The position numbers and the translations under genes were made by a program. This document shows positions 1 to 5,501 of a DNA stretch of 8,005 bases, piece after piece. Positions within the stretch are counted from its first letter, which is position 1; the number at the start of each line of letters is the position of its first letter. The notes beneath the pieces were generated by a model. The model searched no databases, was not told where the DNA came from, and worked only from the letters and a program-made list of their open reading frames with translations. The DNA is from an uncultured Oscillospiraceae bacterium (GTDB lineage Bacteria; Bacillota_A; Clostridia; Oscillospirales; Oscillospiraceae). The stretch lies in assembly GCA_944386965.1 (NCBI GenBank), contig CALXDE010000094.1, forward strand, positions 1 to 8,005, read 5' to 3'.

Positions 1-365
1 ATCAGGGCGGCGTCGAAGTCGATGTTGTCGATCTGGAGCTCCAGGCCCAGCTTGTCGGCGATGGCCTGGGCGATCTCCGGGTCGATGCCGATGATGTTGT
101 TGTCGTCGTCGGTCATCTCATAGGGAGGGAAGGAGGCGTTGGTCACCATGATGAGCTTGCCCTCCTCGATCAGGGAGCCGGCAAAGTCACCATAGGCGCT
201 GGTGTCAGCGGAGGTGTCGTCTCCGGCGGTGTTGTTGGTTCCGGCATTGTCCGTGGTATCATTGGCGGCGCCGCCGTTGTTGCCGGCGGTGTTGTTTCCG
301 CCGCAGGCGGTGAGCATGGCCAGCAGCATCACGGCCGCCAGCAGCATGGCAAGAGTTTTCTTCAT
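1..365 (-). CDS. ABC transporter solute-binding lipoprotein, family 3 (amino-acid type), 5' part only
   Basis: This is the N-terminal 121 codons of a secreted substrate-binding lipoprotein; the rest lies beyond base 1. It starts at ATG 365-363, ten bases after an AGGAAG ribosome site. Residues 2-3 are Lys, followed by a hydrophobic stretch (4-18) and a lipobox L-T-A-C with the lipidated Cys at 21. Residues 22-57 form a low-complexity Asn/Gly/Thr/Asp linker typical of these anchors. From about residue 68 the sequence shows the start of a type 3 periplasmic-binding fold: KLIMVTNASFPPYEM, then a short acidic/Asn stretch and GIDPEIAQAIADKLGLEL. That pattern is characteristic of polar amino-acid receptors (GlnH/ArtJ-like). 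It would capture substrate outside the membrane and deliver it to a permease/ATPase presumably encoded further downstream, outside the window. The exact ligand cannot be told from this portion. Confidence 0.9.
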   Translation of the reverse strand, partial: MKKTLAMLLAAVMLLAMLTACGGNNTAGNNGGAANDTTDNAGTNNTAGDDTSADTSAYGDFAGSLIEEGKLIMVTNASFPPYEMTDDDNNIIGIDPEIAQAIADKLGLELQIDNIDFDAAL

Positions 366-592
366 ATCGCAAATCTTCCTTTCACGCACCGCTCTCCCGG
401 TGCTCTGTTGTGATGTATTATACTTGTATAAATATTCATTTGCAATAGACATTTCTCCCAATTTCAGTCAAAATTTCCGCCGGCTTTTGTTAAATCCGCC
501 ACCTGCTTTCGGGGAGCCTCTCCACTCCTCTCCGCCAGGCGGAATAGTTTTTGAATATATACAGGAAAATGCGCCACGACGGGGGCGTTCGG
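366..592. other. Intergenic region between the lipoprotein and LtaS-like genes
   Basis: The 227 bases carry the lipoprotein promoter at 417-445 and its ribosome site near 375-383. No convincing intrinsic terminator for the upstream LtaS-like gene is seen. The only inverted repeat noted (531-543, TCCGCC-A-GGCGGA) has a one-base centre and no U-tract on the appropriate strand. No small ORF stands out. Confidence 0.6.
417..445 (-). promoter_or_regulatory. Sigma-A-like promoter of the solute-binding lipoprotein gene
   Basis: Read on the minus strand, TTGCAA (445-440), a 17-base spacer and a perfect TATAAT (422-417) form a vegetative-type promoter. Transcription would start near 410, giving a leader of about 45 bases before ATG 365, too short for a typical riboswitch. 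The surrounding sequence is locally AT-rich within an otherwise GC-rich region. Confidence 0.7.
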
Positions 593-2560
593 CTATCCGC
601 CGCTCTGGTTCACCCGACCGGCGATATACTGCTCCCCGTAGAGGATGTCATAGATGACATCCCCATAAGCGGAGAGGAATTCCGTGATCGCCCCATCGTC
701 CTCCTCCGCCAGTTCCCCGTCCGGGCCCACGGTGAGAATCCCGTAGTGGAACGTCAGGGCAGAGCGGCCCGTCTCCTCCATCCAGGAGAAGAAGGGCGTG
801 TTGTCCACCCCCGCCAGATCCAGGATCTCCGCCCCCATCATGGTGGCGCTGCCGGGCCGCTCCCCCTCTCCGGCAGAGAAGTTGGTCCAGATGAGATAGT
901 CCGTGGAGAGCATATCCCGATAGTTCTCCGCCGACCAGCCGGCGGAGGTGGAGGTGGGCACCCGGCCCAGCTTGGAGTAGATGCTCTCCGTGTCGCTGAG
1001 GTAGAGCCCGGGCACATGGTCCCCGGTAAACACGAGAATCACCGGCTCATCCACCGCCGAGAAGTAGTCCACCAGCTTTCCCAGCATCCGGTCGGCGTCG
1101 CAGAGGCCGCTGACATAGCAGTTGAGGACTTCCAGATCCTTCTGGGACAGCAGATCGCTCTCCACCTCCAGCCGCTCCGGGTCATAGCGCCCGGCGTAGT
1201 AGGGCTGGTGGTTCTGCATGGTCATGGCGTAGAGATAAGTGGGCGTGTCCCGGTACTCCTCAAAGAGGGAGATGATAACGTCCGCGGTGGAATTGTCGTC
1301 AAAGTAGCCGCCCTCATAGGTGGCGTTCTCCTGAAACTCCTCGTAAAAGAGCACCTGGTCAAAGCCGATGTGGGGATAGTTTTTGTCCCGGTTGTAGAGC
1401 TCGCTGGTGTGGGCGTGGAAGGCGATCGTCTCATACCCATTCTCATCCAGCACCCGGACATAGGAGGGCAGCGCCTCGTACTCCGCCGCCGTCAGCTCCG
1501 TGTTGGCGGTGCCGCCATCCAGCTCCTCCATGGACACCCCGGTGAAGGTTTCCATCTCCACCCAGCCCGTGCCGCCGCCGCAGGTAATGGTGTAAAAGGG
1601 GCCATAGGTGCTCTCCGCCGCCAGACGGTGGTAGTTGGGCAGCGGGTCCTGGGAAAAGGTCAGCCCCGGCAGACGGGTCACGTCGAAAAAGCTCTCGTTC
1701 ATCACAAAGATAATGTGAGGCTTTTGCGTGGGGCCGGATGCCTCGTCCGCCTGCTGTTCCCGGTCCGCCTCCATGTTCTGGAGAATCCGCTGCATCCGCA
1801 GCTCACTGTACGCCTCCGAGCCCTTAGCCTGGGACCCCACCAGAGTGCTCAGCAGGCTCAAAGGCACCCCGCAGCCCGCATCCCGGTCGGCCTGCATGGG
1901 GTATGCCTCGTACCGGGCGACGCAGAAGTCCTCCAGCCCGCCGGCAAAAGCAGCCGCCAAGGCCAGCAGGCTCCCGCCGCAGAGCGCCGCCCCCCGCCGG
2001 GCATCCAGTCCCCAGGGGACCGGATGCCGCAGGACCGCCACGTCCAGGGCGAGCAGCGCCGCCGTCAGCCCCAGGGCCCAGCCCAGAGCCGTCCCGGTGG
2101 CCGGCGAGACGGTGATGCGGTCCATGGCAAAGCTCGCCACGTTGGCAATATTCCCCGCCAGGGAGAAGTCGGTGAGCATCAGGGGCTCGCCGTTGATAAT
2201 GGTCTTGTAGTAGCTCACCAGGGTAAGCCCTATGGGCAGCACCGCCGTGAGCAGATAGGAGAGGCTTCCCAGCCGCGCGAGGCCAAATATCGCCAGCTCC
2301 GCCAGAACCAGAAACAGCCAGGTCACCACCGCCGCCGCGCCGTGGCTCCCGATCCACTCCACTGCCCTGCCGCCGTCCTGGAGGCTGATGGTCTGGCAGG
2401 CCAGCACCGTCACCAGCGGCCCTGCCGCCAGCAATGCCGCCCGAAGGACGCGGCAGATCCCGGGCCACGGCCAGACGCGGACGCGCCCCCAGACTGTCGC
2501 CAGCCGGCGCGCCAGGGGTCTGACGTATCGCAGATATGTTTCGTATCTCTTGTCCAACAA
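593..2560 (-). CDS. LtaS-family membrane phosphoglycerol transferase (sulfatase fold)
   Basis: This 655-residue integral membrane enzyme belongs to the LTA synthase/MdoB family, which moves glycerol-phosphate from phosphatidylglycerol onto an envelope acceptor. Five hydrophobic segments are visible (about 41-60, 76-96, 99-118, 157-176, 190-207), followed by an extracellular sulfatase-type domain from about 281. Family motifs are in order: metal-binding Glu289 in FVMNES, nucleophile Thr331 in CGGGTGW, FHAH plus YNRD near 382-392 (substrate pocket), NH at 450-451 and the metal pair Asp514-His515 in FTGDHVPG. All catalytic positions expected from S. aureus LtaS have a counterpart, so it should be active. 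There is no ATG: the reading frame opens with tandem TTG codons (2560-2558 and 2557-2555). GGGAGG at 2570-2565 sits 4 and 7 bases away respectively, so the second TTG may be the true start. It appears monocistronic. Whether the product is lipoteichoic acid or another glycerol-phosphate decoration is not shown by the sequence. Confidence 0.88.
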   Translation of the reverse strand: MLDKRYETYLRYVRPLARRLATVWGRVRVWPWPGICRVLRAALLAAGPLVTVLACQTISLQDGGRAVEWIGSHGAAAVVTWLFLVLAELAIFGLARLGSLSYLLTAVLPIGLTLVSYYKTIINGEPLMLTDFSLAGNIANVASFAMDRITVSPATGTALGWALGLTAALLALDVAVLRHPVPWGLDARRGAALCGGSLLALAAAFAGGLEDFCVARYEAYPMQADRDAGCGVPLSLLSTLVGSQAKGSEAYSELRMQRILQNMEADREQQADEASGPTQKPHIIFVMNESFFDVTRLPGLTFSQDPLPNYHRLAAESTYGPFYTITCGGGTGWVEMETFTGVSMEELDGGTANTELTAAEYEALPSYVRVLDENGYETIAFHAHTSELYNRDKNYPHIGFDQVLFYEEFQENATYEGGYFDDNSTADVIISLFEEYRDTPTYLYAMTMQNHQPYYAGRYDPERLEVESDLLSQKDLEVLNCYVSGLCDADRMLGKLVDYFSAVDEPVILVFTGDHVPGLYLSDTESIYSKLGRVPTSTSAGWSAENYRDMLSTDYLIWTNFSAGEGERPGSATMMGAEILDLAGVDNTPFFSWMEETGRSALTFHYGILTVGPDGELAEEDDGAITEFLSAYGDVIYDILYGEQYIAGRVNQSGG

Positions 2561-2564
2561 GGTG

Positions 2565-2570
2565 CCTCCC
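2565..2570 (-). promoter_or_regulatory. Ribosome binding site deciding the TTG start of the LtaS-like gene
   Basis: GGGAGG on the minus strand lies 4 bases before the first of two consecutive TTG codons and 7 bases before the second. Other genes in this window use 7-9 bases, which favours the second TTG (2557-2555). Confidence 0.65.
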
Positions 2571-2603
2571 GCCGGAATTCCGGAAGATTTTTACAACAGA
2601 GGT

Positions 2604-2632
2604 ATCATACCGCCCCCGCCGCGGTTTGTCAA
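2604..2632 (-). promoter_or_regulatory. Strong sigma-A-like promoter of the LtaS-like gene
   Basis: On the minus strand a perfect TTGACA (2632-2627) is followed by 17 bases and TATGAT (2609-2604), one mismatch from consensus. The predicted start is near 2597, leaving a leader of roughly 40 bases. The position immediately after the HTH gene stop (2668) suggests that the LtaS-like gene is transcribed independently of the upstream HTH/membrane unit. Confidence 0.8.
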
Positions 2633-2667
2633 TTTCAGATTCCTTTCAGGAACCCGGGGCATCCGCC

Positions 2668-2868
2668 TCAGGGAAAGCGGAAAATGGCCTCGATGGGCGC
2701 CTCCACCGCCCGGGAGATGTCCACGGCCAGCTTCAGGGAGGGGTTGTACTGGGCCTTCTCCAGGCGCATGATCGTCTCCCGGCGGACCCCCACCCGAGCG
2801 GCCAGCTGCTCCTGGGTCAGCCCCTTCTGCTGGCGGTAAAACTTGAGGTTGCAGGTAAATTCCGCCAC
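2668..2868 (-). CDS. Small Cro/CI (XRE)-family HTH transcriptional regulator
   Basis: This 66-residue protein is almost entirely a Cro/CI-type DNA-binding domain. Residues 6-14 form helix 1 (CNLKFYRQQ), LTQEQLAARVGVRRETIMRLE (17-37) is the helix-turn-helix, and NPSLKLAVDISRAVEAPIEAIF (42-63) supplies the last two helices. There is no ligand-binding or dimerisation extension. It begins at GTG 2868-2866. The ribosome site GGAGG (2881-2877) lies inside the end of the preceding membrane-protein gene, whose TAG stop is three bases away, so the two are probably translationally coupled. Compact regulators of this type are commonly paired with a small multispanning membrane protein in Firmicutes. It is therefore a reasonable candidate to bind the repeated sequence at 3571-3653 in front of the pair, but that link is inference. 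Confidence 0.9.
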   Translation of the reverse strand: MAEFTCNLKFYRQQKGLTQEQLAARVGVRRETIMRLEKAQYNPSLKLAVDISRAVEAPIEAIFRFP

Positions 2869-2871
2869 CGC

Positions 2872-3537
2872 CTACTCCTCCTCCCCAGACGCCTCGTCGT
2901 GATCGCAGCGGTAGAGCAGGTACTCCCGCAGAAACAGCTGTAAGGCAAACGCCAGGGAGAAGACGATCACCACCGCCATCAGTGTGTAGTCCAGACTGCC
3001 AAAGAGTCTCCCCCGGCACAGCAGCAGCAATCCCAGGAACATGACGGTGTTGCTGGCGCGGAGGGATATCCGCTCCGCCCGGGCCGCCTCCTCCCGGAAC
3101 CGCTCGTCCATCAATGTGCCCGACAGCTTCCCCTCAAAGAAAAAGCCAAAGAAGCCGAAAAACAGGAAAAACACAAAGGGGAAGACGGCCCCATTCACAT
3201 GGTAAGTCCAGAAGCCGCCGAACCCCAGAAATCCCAGCAGTCCCAGCCACCCCAGCCGGGGACTGACCGTCCGGGCACGGTTGGCGTCCCGGTCCTCCCT
3301 CCGCCGCCGGAGGGCGGCGCGGAAAAACGCCGCCGCCAGAGTCAGGACATAAAGACATGCCAGCGCCGTGGACAGAAGCATGGGCAGGTCCCCGATCCGG
3401 AAGGCATAGGCGGAAACATCCATAGGCGCCACCAGGCGGGAATCCTGATACGTCACAGCGTACCAGACAGAACAGGCAAAAAACAGGGCGCAGAGCACCC
3501 CCGCAAGCGGGAAAAATCGTTTGGCTTTGGGACGCAT
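2872..3537 (-). CDS. Phe/Gly-rich multispanning membrane protein, DUF3796-like
   Basis: This 221-residue membrane protein starts at ATG 3537-3535, seven bases after GGAGG (3549-3545). The frame stays open far upstream, but that part is antisense to the SLOG gene and is not coding. Hydrophobic segments lie near 8-28, 49-73, 96-112, 117-134, 163-175 and 184-203. The centre has the motif LGWLGLLGFLGFGGF (95-109), then a stretch at 121-134 with 10 Phe in 14 residues, then EGKLSGTLMDERF (135-147). I associate this arrangement with the uncharacterised DUF3796 family, but the name is from memory of the pattern. The C-terminus is acidic (DHDEASGEEE). The downstream HTH gene is coupled to it, so the two probably act together, the membrane protein perhaps influencing the regulator. 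No enzymatic motif is seen and the biochemical role is unknown. Confidence 0.82.
   Translation of the reverse strand: MRPKAKRFFPLAGVLCALFFACSVWYAVTYQDSRLVAPMDVSAYAFRIGDLPMLLSTALACLYVLTLAAAFFRAALRRRREDRDANRARTVSPRLGWLGLLGFLGFGGFWTYHVNGAVFPFVFFLFFGFFGFFFEGKLSGTLMDERFREEAARAERISLRASNTVMFLGLLLLCRGRLFGSLDYTLMAVVIVFSLAFALQLFLREYLLYRCDHDEASGEEE
2877..2881 (-). promoter_or_regulatory. Ribosome binding site of the HTH gene, inside the upstream coding end
   Basis: GGAGG on the minus strand is formed by the last Glu codons of the membrane protein and lies 8 bases before the GTG start. This overlap supports translational coupling and fixes the otherwise inconspicuous GTG start. Confidence 0.75.
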
Positions 3538-3570
3538 GGGAATACCTCCACAAAAATGAGATTGCGTGGC

Positions 3571-3585
3571 AGAGATATATTTGTC
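3571..3585 (-). repeat. Putative operator copy 1 (GACAAATATATCTCT, inverted)
   Basis: The minus strand reads GACAAATATATCTCT, identical over 15 bases to copy 3 on the plus strand. It lies just downstream of the predicted transcription start of the membrane-protein/HTH unit (about +8 to +22). With copy 2 it forms an inverted pair centred near 3590. The position fits a repressor site; the bound protein is unknown. Confidence 0.65.
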
Positions 3586-3594
3586 TCTGTCTGT

Positions 3595-3609
3595 GATAAA
3601 TATATCTCG
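3595..3609 (+). repeat. Putative operator copy 2 (GATAAATATATCTCG), overlaps a -10
   Basis: This is a 13/15 match to copies 1 and 3, differing at the third and last bases. It overlaps the -10 hexamer (3604-3599) of the minus-strand promoter, so occupancy should block that promoter directly. It is spaced 44 bases, about four helical turns, from copy 3 in the same orientation. Confidence 0.6.
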
Positions 3610-3627
3610 TTGCACCCCTGCCGTCAA
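3599..3627 (-). promoter_or_regulatory. Promoter of the membrane-protein/HTH unit
   Basis: On the minus strand TTGACG (3627-3622), 17 bases and TATATT (3604-3599) form a good sigma-A-like promoter. Transcription would begin near 3592, with a leader of about 55 bases. The -10 is embedded in operator-like copy 2 and copy 1 follows immediately after the start, an arrangement typical of autorepression. Confidence 0.7.
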
Positions 3628-3638
3628 CGGTCGAATAT

Positions 3639-3653
3639 GACAAATATATCTCT
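3639..3653 (+). repeat. Putative operator copy 3 (GACAAATATATCTCT)
   Basis: This exact 15-base copy of the motif lies between the two divergent promoters, upstream of both -35 elements. It could assist looping or cooperative binding with copies 1 and 2, or modulate the plus-strand SLOG-dinB promoter whose -35 starts 28 bases further on. Confidence 0.6.
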
Positions 3654-3681
3654 TTTCTCCCATCGAATTTCTCTGTTTCCC

Positions 3682-3710
3682 TTTACTTTCTCGAACAAGC
3701 GGTCTATAAT
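3682..3710 (+). promoter_or_regulatory. Promoter of the SLOG-dinB operon
   Basis: TTTACT (3682-3687), a 17-base spacer and a perfect TATAAT (3705-3710) form a sigma-A-like promoter with a start near 3717 and a leader of about 25 bases. The spacer contains the LexA-like box, so a bound repressor would exclude RNA polymerase. Confidence 0.75.
3692..3705 (+). promoter_or_regulatory. LexA-like SOS box in the SLOG-dinB promoter
   Basis: CGAACAAGCGGTCT matches the Bacillus-type SOS consensus CGAACRNRYGTTYC at 12 of 14 positions; the core GAAC-N4-GTTC has one mismatch (GGTC). It sits exactly between the -35 and -10 hexamers of the promoter that drives a Y-family polymerase, a family often under LexA control. 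The match is from consensus recall and reading; binding is not demonstrated. Confidence 0.62.
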
Positions 3711-3728
3711 AGAACAAACATCCGCGAG

Positions 3729-3734
3729 AGGAGG
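3729..3734 (+). promoter_or_regulatory. Ribosome binding site fixing the SLOG gene start
   Basis: AGGAGG lies seven bases before ATG 3742-3744 and downstream of the TATAAT. This selects that ATG over the upstream open frame, which runs antisense to the membrane-protein gene. Confidence 0.85.
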
Positions 3735-3741
3735 CGCGCCT

Positions 3742-4254
3742 ATGCGGGGACGGCCTATCACCTGCTGCTTCACCGGCCATCGGCCGGGAAAGCTTCCCTG
3801 GGGCTTCAACGAGGCGGACAGCCGCTGCCAGGCCCTGAAACAGAAGATTGCCGACGCGGTCTGCTCCGCCTATGAGAGCGGCTACCGCCACTTCATCTGC
3901 GGCATGGCCCAGGGGTGCGACTTCTACTTCGCCGAGGCGGTACTCTCCCTGCGGCGCGCCCGCCCCGATGTGACGCTGGAGGCCGCCGTCCCCTGTCCGG
4001 AACAGTCGGGCACCTGGCCCCGCCGGGATCAGGCGCGCTACCGCAGGATTCTGGAGGCGTGCGACTTTGAAACGCTGGTCCAGGACCACTACAGCCCCGG
4101 CTGCATGCAGCGGCGCAACCGCTATATGGTAGACCACAGCGCCCTGATCATCGCCGTGTATGACGGACTGCCCGGCGGCACCCGGCAGACCCTGGAGTAC
4201 GCCATCCGGCAGAAGGTGGACTTTGTGGACATCCACCCGGAGGGGACGCCATGA
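3742..4254 (+). CDS. SLOG-family protein (DUF1273/YpsA-like), first gene of the dinB operon
   Basis: This 170-residue soluble protein has a Rossmann-like SLOG fold. Visible motifs are CCFTGHRP (8-15) at the first strand-loop, FICGMAQGCDFYFAEAVL (51-68) as the glycine-rich nucleotide-contact region, CMQRRNRYMVDHS (121-133) and AVYDGLPGGTRQT (138-150) near the C-terminal sheet. The SLOG superfamily includes LOG, DprA and YpsA relatives and is thought to bind nucleotides or nucleotide-derived signals, so a sensor or nucleotide-processing role is plausible. No catalytic activity can be assigned. Its stop overlaps the start of the Y-family polymerase gene (ATGA), and both share a promoter with a LexA-like box, suggesting a role in DNA-damage response. 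Length and motifs are complete for the family and no extra domain is attached. Confidence 0.88.
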   Translation: MRGRPITCCFTGHRPGKLPWGFNEADSRCQALKQKIADAVCSAYESGYRHFICGMAQGCDFYFAEAVLSLRRARPDVTLEAAVPCPEQSGTWPRRDQARYRRILEACDFETLVQDHYSPGCMQRRNRYMVDHSALIIAVYDGLPGGTRQTLEYAIRQKVDFVDIHPEGTP

Positions 4255-5501
4255 ACCGCACCATCCTCCATTGCGATATGAACAGCTTTTACGCCTCGGT
4301 GGAGCTGCTGACCCTGCCCCAGCTGCGGGAGCTTCCGGTGGCGGTCTGCGGCGACCCGGACAGCCGTCACGGCATCGTCCTGGCCAAGAATGAGCGGGCC
4401 AAGGCCTTCGGCGTCAAGACCGCGGAAACCATCTGGCAGGCCAGGAGAAAGTGTCCGGACCTGGTGTGCGTCCCGCCCCACCACAGGCGGTACGCGGAGT
4501 ACTCCAGACTGGTCAACCAGATCTATTACCGCTTCACCGACCTGGTGGAGCCCTTCAGCATCGACGAGAGCTGGCTGGACATCACCGGCACCATGCACCT
4601 CTTCGGGGGCGACGGTGTGGCCATCGCCGACCGCATCCGCGCCGCCGTCCGGGAGGAGCTGGGCCTCACGGTGAGCGTGGGGGTCAGCTTCAACAAGGTG
4701 TTCGCCAAGCTGGGCAGCGACTACAAGAAGCCGGATGCCACCACCCTTATCTCCCCGGAGAACTTCCGGGAGATCCTCTTTCCCCTGCCGGTGGGGGATA
4801 TGCTCTTTGTGGGAAAGGCGGCGGCCGCCGCCCTGGGACGGGTGGGCATCGCCACCATCGGACAGCTGGCCCAGGCCCCGCCGGAGCAGCTGGAGGAGCT
4901 GCTGGGCAAGCTGGGCCGGCAGCTTCACACCTATGCCAACGGCCTGGACCGCTCTCCGGTCCGCCCCATGGGGGAGCGGGAGCCCATCAAAAGCGTGGGC
5001 AACAGCACCACCTTTCCCAAAAATCTCACCACCCGGGACCAGGCGCGCACCGGACTGGCGGTGCTGTGTGACAGTGTGGCCATGCGTCTGCGCCGCCACG
5101 GCCTCTATTGCGGCGGCGTCCAGGTGACCATCAAGGACCCCCAGTTCAAAACCATCTCCAGGCAGAAGCAGCTGCCCCGGAGCACCCACCTGATGAAGGA
5201 ACTGCTGGCGGCGGCCATGGAGCTCCTCGACGCTGCCTGGCGCTATCCCAACCCCATCCGCCTCCTCAGCGTCACCGCCATCCATCTGACGGCGGAGGCG
5301 GAGTCCTATGAGCAGGTGGACCTCTTCGGCCAGGCGGCGGCGCGGCACAGCGAAAAGCAGGAGAAAATCGAGCGGGCCATGGACGCCATCCGGGGCAAGT
5401 ACGGCAGCCGGGCCATCGCCTACGGCGCGGCGGACCCGGAGCTTGGAAAGCTGACGCTGCCGGACAAGGAACCGGCCCCCGGAGAGGACAAGCCGTCTTG
5501 A
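4251..5501 (+). CDS. dinB: Y-family DNA polymerase IV (translesion synthesis)
   Basis: This 416-residue polymerase copies damaged templates at stalled forks. The palm motif HCDMNSFYASVE (7-18) carries catalytic Asp9 and a Tyr (Tyr14) at the steric-gate position where E. coli DinB has Phe. SIDESWLD (103-110) provides Asp105 and Glu106. VSVGVSFNKVFAKLGSDYKKP (141-161) is the conserved finger/palm segment. A helix-hairpin-helix thumb follows near 185-210, then the little-finger domain (about 245-350). QVDLF at 355-359 is a good sliding-clamp-binding motif, placed about 57 residues before the end, followed by a charged helix and a Pro-rich tail. The start ATG 4251 overlaps the SLOG stop by ATGA, with GGAGG seven bases upstream inside the SLOG gene, so translation is probably coupled. 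Regulation by the LexA-like box upstream is likely. The UmuC-like alternative is less favoured, since length and motifs fit DinB. Confidence 0.93.
   Translation: MNRTILHCDMNSFYASVELLTLPQLRELPVAVCGDPDSRHGIVLAKNERAKAFGVKTAETIWQARRKCPDLVCVPPHHRRYAEYSRLVNQIYYRFTDLVEPFSIDESWLDITGTMHLFGGDGVAIADRIRAAVREELGLTVSVGVSFNKVFAKLGSDYKKPDATTLISPENFREILFPLPVGDMLFVGKAAAAALGRVGIATIGQLAQAPPEQLEELLGKLGRQLHTYANGLDRSPVRPMGEREPIKSVGNSTTFPKNLTTRDQARTGLAVLCDSVAMRLRRHGLYCGGVQVTIKDPQFKTISRQKQLPRSTHLMKELLAAAMELLDAAWRYPNPIRLLSVTAIHLTAEAESYEQVDLFGQAAARHSEKQEKIERAMDAIRGKYGSRAIAYGAADPELGKLTLPDKEPAPGEDKPS

Noticed and set aside
531..543. Inverted repeat TCCGCC-A-GGCGGA as terminator or operator
   Set aside because: A one-base centre allows at most a 4-bp stem in RNA and there is no T-run in the minus direction; it is a single copy with no other support.
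551..2839. Long plus-strand open frame of 762 codons opposite the LtaS-like gene
   Set aside because: It is antisense to a gene with full catalytic motifs and a consensus promoter. Its translation is His/Arg/Pro/Gly-rich with no recognisable domain, typical of the shadow frame of GC-rich genes.
3571..3653. CRISPR-like repeats
   Set aside because: Only three short copies, in mixed orientation with unequal spacing and no cas genes; promoter overlap fits operators better.
3712..3715. Second LexA half-site GAAC near the SLOG-dinB start
   Set aside because: The opposite half-site is absent (GAACAAACATCC), so it is only a four-base match expected by chance.
3538..4236. N-terminal extension of the membrane-protein frame (upstream of ATG 3537)
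   Set aside because: It overlaps the SLOG gene and the promoter region in antisense. The true start has GGAGG at seven bases and lies downstream of a good promoter.
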